DNA of 45,702 nt from a virus: the IMG/VR virus record IMGVR_UViG_3300020202_000025, positions 1 through 45,702 of that record. The stretch is one strand, 5' to 3'. Position 1 is the first letter of the stretch; each line of letters begins with the position of its first letter. The position numbers were made by a program, and so were the translations under genes. This document shows positions 44,740-45,702 of the stretch, in pieces. Under the pieces are notes generated by a model, which had not been told where the DNA came from, did no database searches, and saw only the letters and a list, made by a program, of their open reading frames with translations.

Positions 44740-45062
44740 GCGACACTGTAACGAAGGTCGATTTCGGCAAGGGGAGAAACGAGGCTCGAAGGGCGTTCGC
44801 TCGGTTGGCGGGGATAGTCGAAAAGCAAGAGGCGGATTTCCTCAACGACCCAACCGTGTTCTTCAAGCGGGCTTCTGAGGAGATAGCCAAGAGAGATGCT
44901 GTGATCCGTGCGGCTCGCGATGCCTTGCGCCCGACGCTGGATCTTCGGCCATACGATTCCGGGCCGGTCGAATACACGCCCATCAAAACGATTGTCGTAG
45001 ACAGCGCTTACCTGGAGCGGCTGAACAGGTGCGCAGCGATCATCAGGGACTACGAACAATAG
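44736..45062 (+). CDS. Hypothetical early-right protein
   Basis: The 108-residue protein starts at GTG overlapping the upstream TGA. It is helical and charged, with ARRAFARLAGIVEKQEADFL near 18-37 as a likely coiled segment. No family is recognised. Confidence 0.6.
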   Translation: MSDTVTKVDFGKGRNEARRAFARLAGIVEKQEADFLNDPTVFFKRASEEIAKRDAVIRAARDALRPTLDLRPYDSGPVEYTPIKTIVVDSAYLERLNRCAAIIRDYEQ

Positions 45063-45107
45063 CCGCGTAGAGCCGAATTAGCAAGCGTTTTCAAGGGGAA
45101 ATGGAAT

Positions 45108-45698
45108 ATGGGACGCAGGGGACCGAAGAAGCAGAACGGCAAGCGCGAGCCCAACGGGCAGATTTCCCGCAAGGTCGCTGACGTAGCTTCGCGCCATTAC
45201 GAAAAGCTCGAGCGCGAAGAGGTGATGACCATTGCTGTAGCCGTTGCAGCTCGCGAGCATCTGTTCGGGGTCAGCATAGGCCACAGCCGCGACCAGAAGG
45301 CCGGCAGCTACGTGGGCCGGCTCTGCCTACAGGGCAGCATCAACAATGCCCAGTATGATGCGGCCATGACGTTCCTCGCCCAGAAGCATGGATACGACAT
45401 CGCTATGCGAACGCCTCGCCAACCAGGAGCGATAGACCTCAACGCCACCAAGGGCGGCAACGGCGATTATGAGAACGTGGCGCTGACCCTTCGCACCAAA
45501 GCCCAATACGAGGCGGCGCTGAAGGCCATCATGGTTGCCAACTGCGAACCATCCAACCGAGGCTGCAACCTCTATGCAGCGCTCGACTACACCGTGTTGC
45601 GCGATCAGGTTCTCGACCATCTGCTGAGCGATACGCGGGTGGCACTCAACGCCCTGGTACGACACTACGGGCTTAACGGACAACGGAGAGCAGCATGA
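45108..45698 (+). CDS. Last gene of the early-right operon, candidate late regulator
   Basis: The 196-residue protein begins with a strongly basic tail (about 2-22, GRRGPKKQNGKREPNGQ) that could bind DNA or RNA. A compact helical domain follows with two cysteines. AAGGGGAA lies 8 bases before the ATG. Its place, just ahead of the hairpins at 375 and 748 and the late genes, is that of lambda Q, so late antitermination is a testable idea. No Q motif is recognised. Its 3' end is repeated at 1-123. Confidence 0.65.
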   Translation: MGRRGPKKQNGKREPNGQISRKVADVASRHYEKLEREEVMTIAVAVAAREHLFGVSIGHSRDQKAGSYVGRLCLQGSINNAQYDAAMTFLAQKHGYDIAMRTPRQPGAIDLNATKGGNGDYENVALTLRTKAQYEAALKAIMVANCEPSNRGCNLYAALDYTVLRDQVLDHLLSDTRVALNALVRHYGLNGQRRAA

Positions 45699-45702
45699 CC
45701 GA
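45576..45702. repeat. Direct terminal copy, right end of contig
   Basis: Exact copy of bases 1-127, covering the 3' end of the gene at 45108 and the start of the gene at 120. Confidence 0.95.

Noticed and set aside
1-45702. CRISPR array, insertion sequence or transposase
   Set aside because: No regularly spaced direct repeats, no transposase motifs and no terminal inverted repeats of IS type were seen.

Overview
The window is a complete genome of a temperate, tailed, most likely podovirus-type phage. Its first 127 bases are repeated exactly at its end, so the map closes into a circle of 45,575 bp. The host is probably an alphaproteobacterium. The phage carries a GcrA-type cell-cycle regulator (a family essentially restricted to Alphaproteobacteria), its DNA is GC-rich, and the half-tRNA-Ser next to the integrase resembles alphaproteobacterial tRNA-Ser(GCU). 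The genus cannot be read from the sequence.

Layout. (1) 120-24892, plus strand, late block: two tRNA-Arg genes between terminator-like hairpins, small coupled ORFs, terminase small and large subunits, portal, scaffold, SU10-type capsid protein, two paralogous head proteins, an adaptor, a nozzle/stabilisation-type protein, three ejection-type proteins, an M15-like peptidase, a fibre and a beta-propeller tail protein. These are followed by a lysis module (GH19-type endolysin and three small membrane proteins), an HTH-metallophosphoesterase and a trypsin-like protease. A two-gene cassette on the opposite strand (16386-16908) interrupts this block. (2) 24889-36426, minus strand, early-left operon: DUF551 proteins, attP, integrase, excisionase, an RNA-ligase-like nucleotidyltransferase, a lipoprotein, an HNH nuclease, NinB, SSB, a lambda-type exonuclease, an Erf annealing protein and many small unknowns, mostly joined by 4-bp ATGA overlaps. 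One plus-strand gene with its own sigma70-type promoter sits inside it (25475-25868). (3) 36464-37600, the lysogeny switch: a divergent repressor and Cro-like gene, with four copies of a 19-bp operator (TGTMACG-N5-CGTKACA) placed on PR, PRM and PL. (4) 37596-45698, plus strand, early-right operon: Cro, an HNH-AP2 nuclease, a C5 cytosine methyltransferase with a second ORF nested inside it, RusA, GcrA and a GcrA-like HTH protein, an O-like replication protein with possible iterons, then small genes running through the contig junction into the tRNA/terminase region.

How it works together. The arrangement parallels lambda: the repressor shuts PL and PR by binding between their -35 and -10 boxes. 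It probably activates its own promoter, because one operator is centred at -42 from the predicted start. PL delivers recombination and integration functions. PR delivers replication and, after read-through or antitermination past the hairpins at 375 and 748, the late genes.

The most unusual items are: the 212-codon ORF overprinted inside the methyltransferase gene; an 80-nt nested palindrome with perfect 16-bp outer arms inside a minus-strand gene that opposes the early-right operon; the reused operator with predicted leaderless cI and cro messages; the two inserted moron-like units; and a set of very small membrane proteins coupled into both operons.
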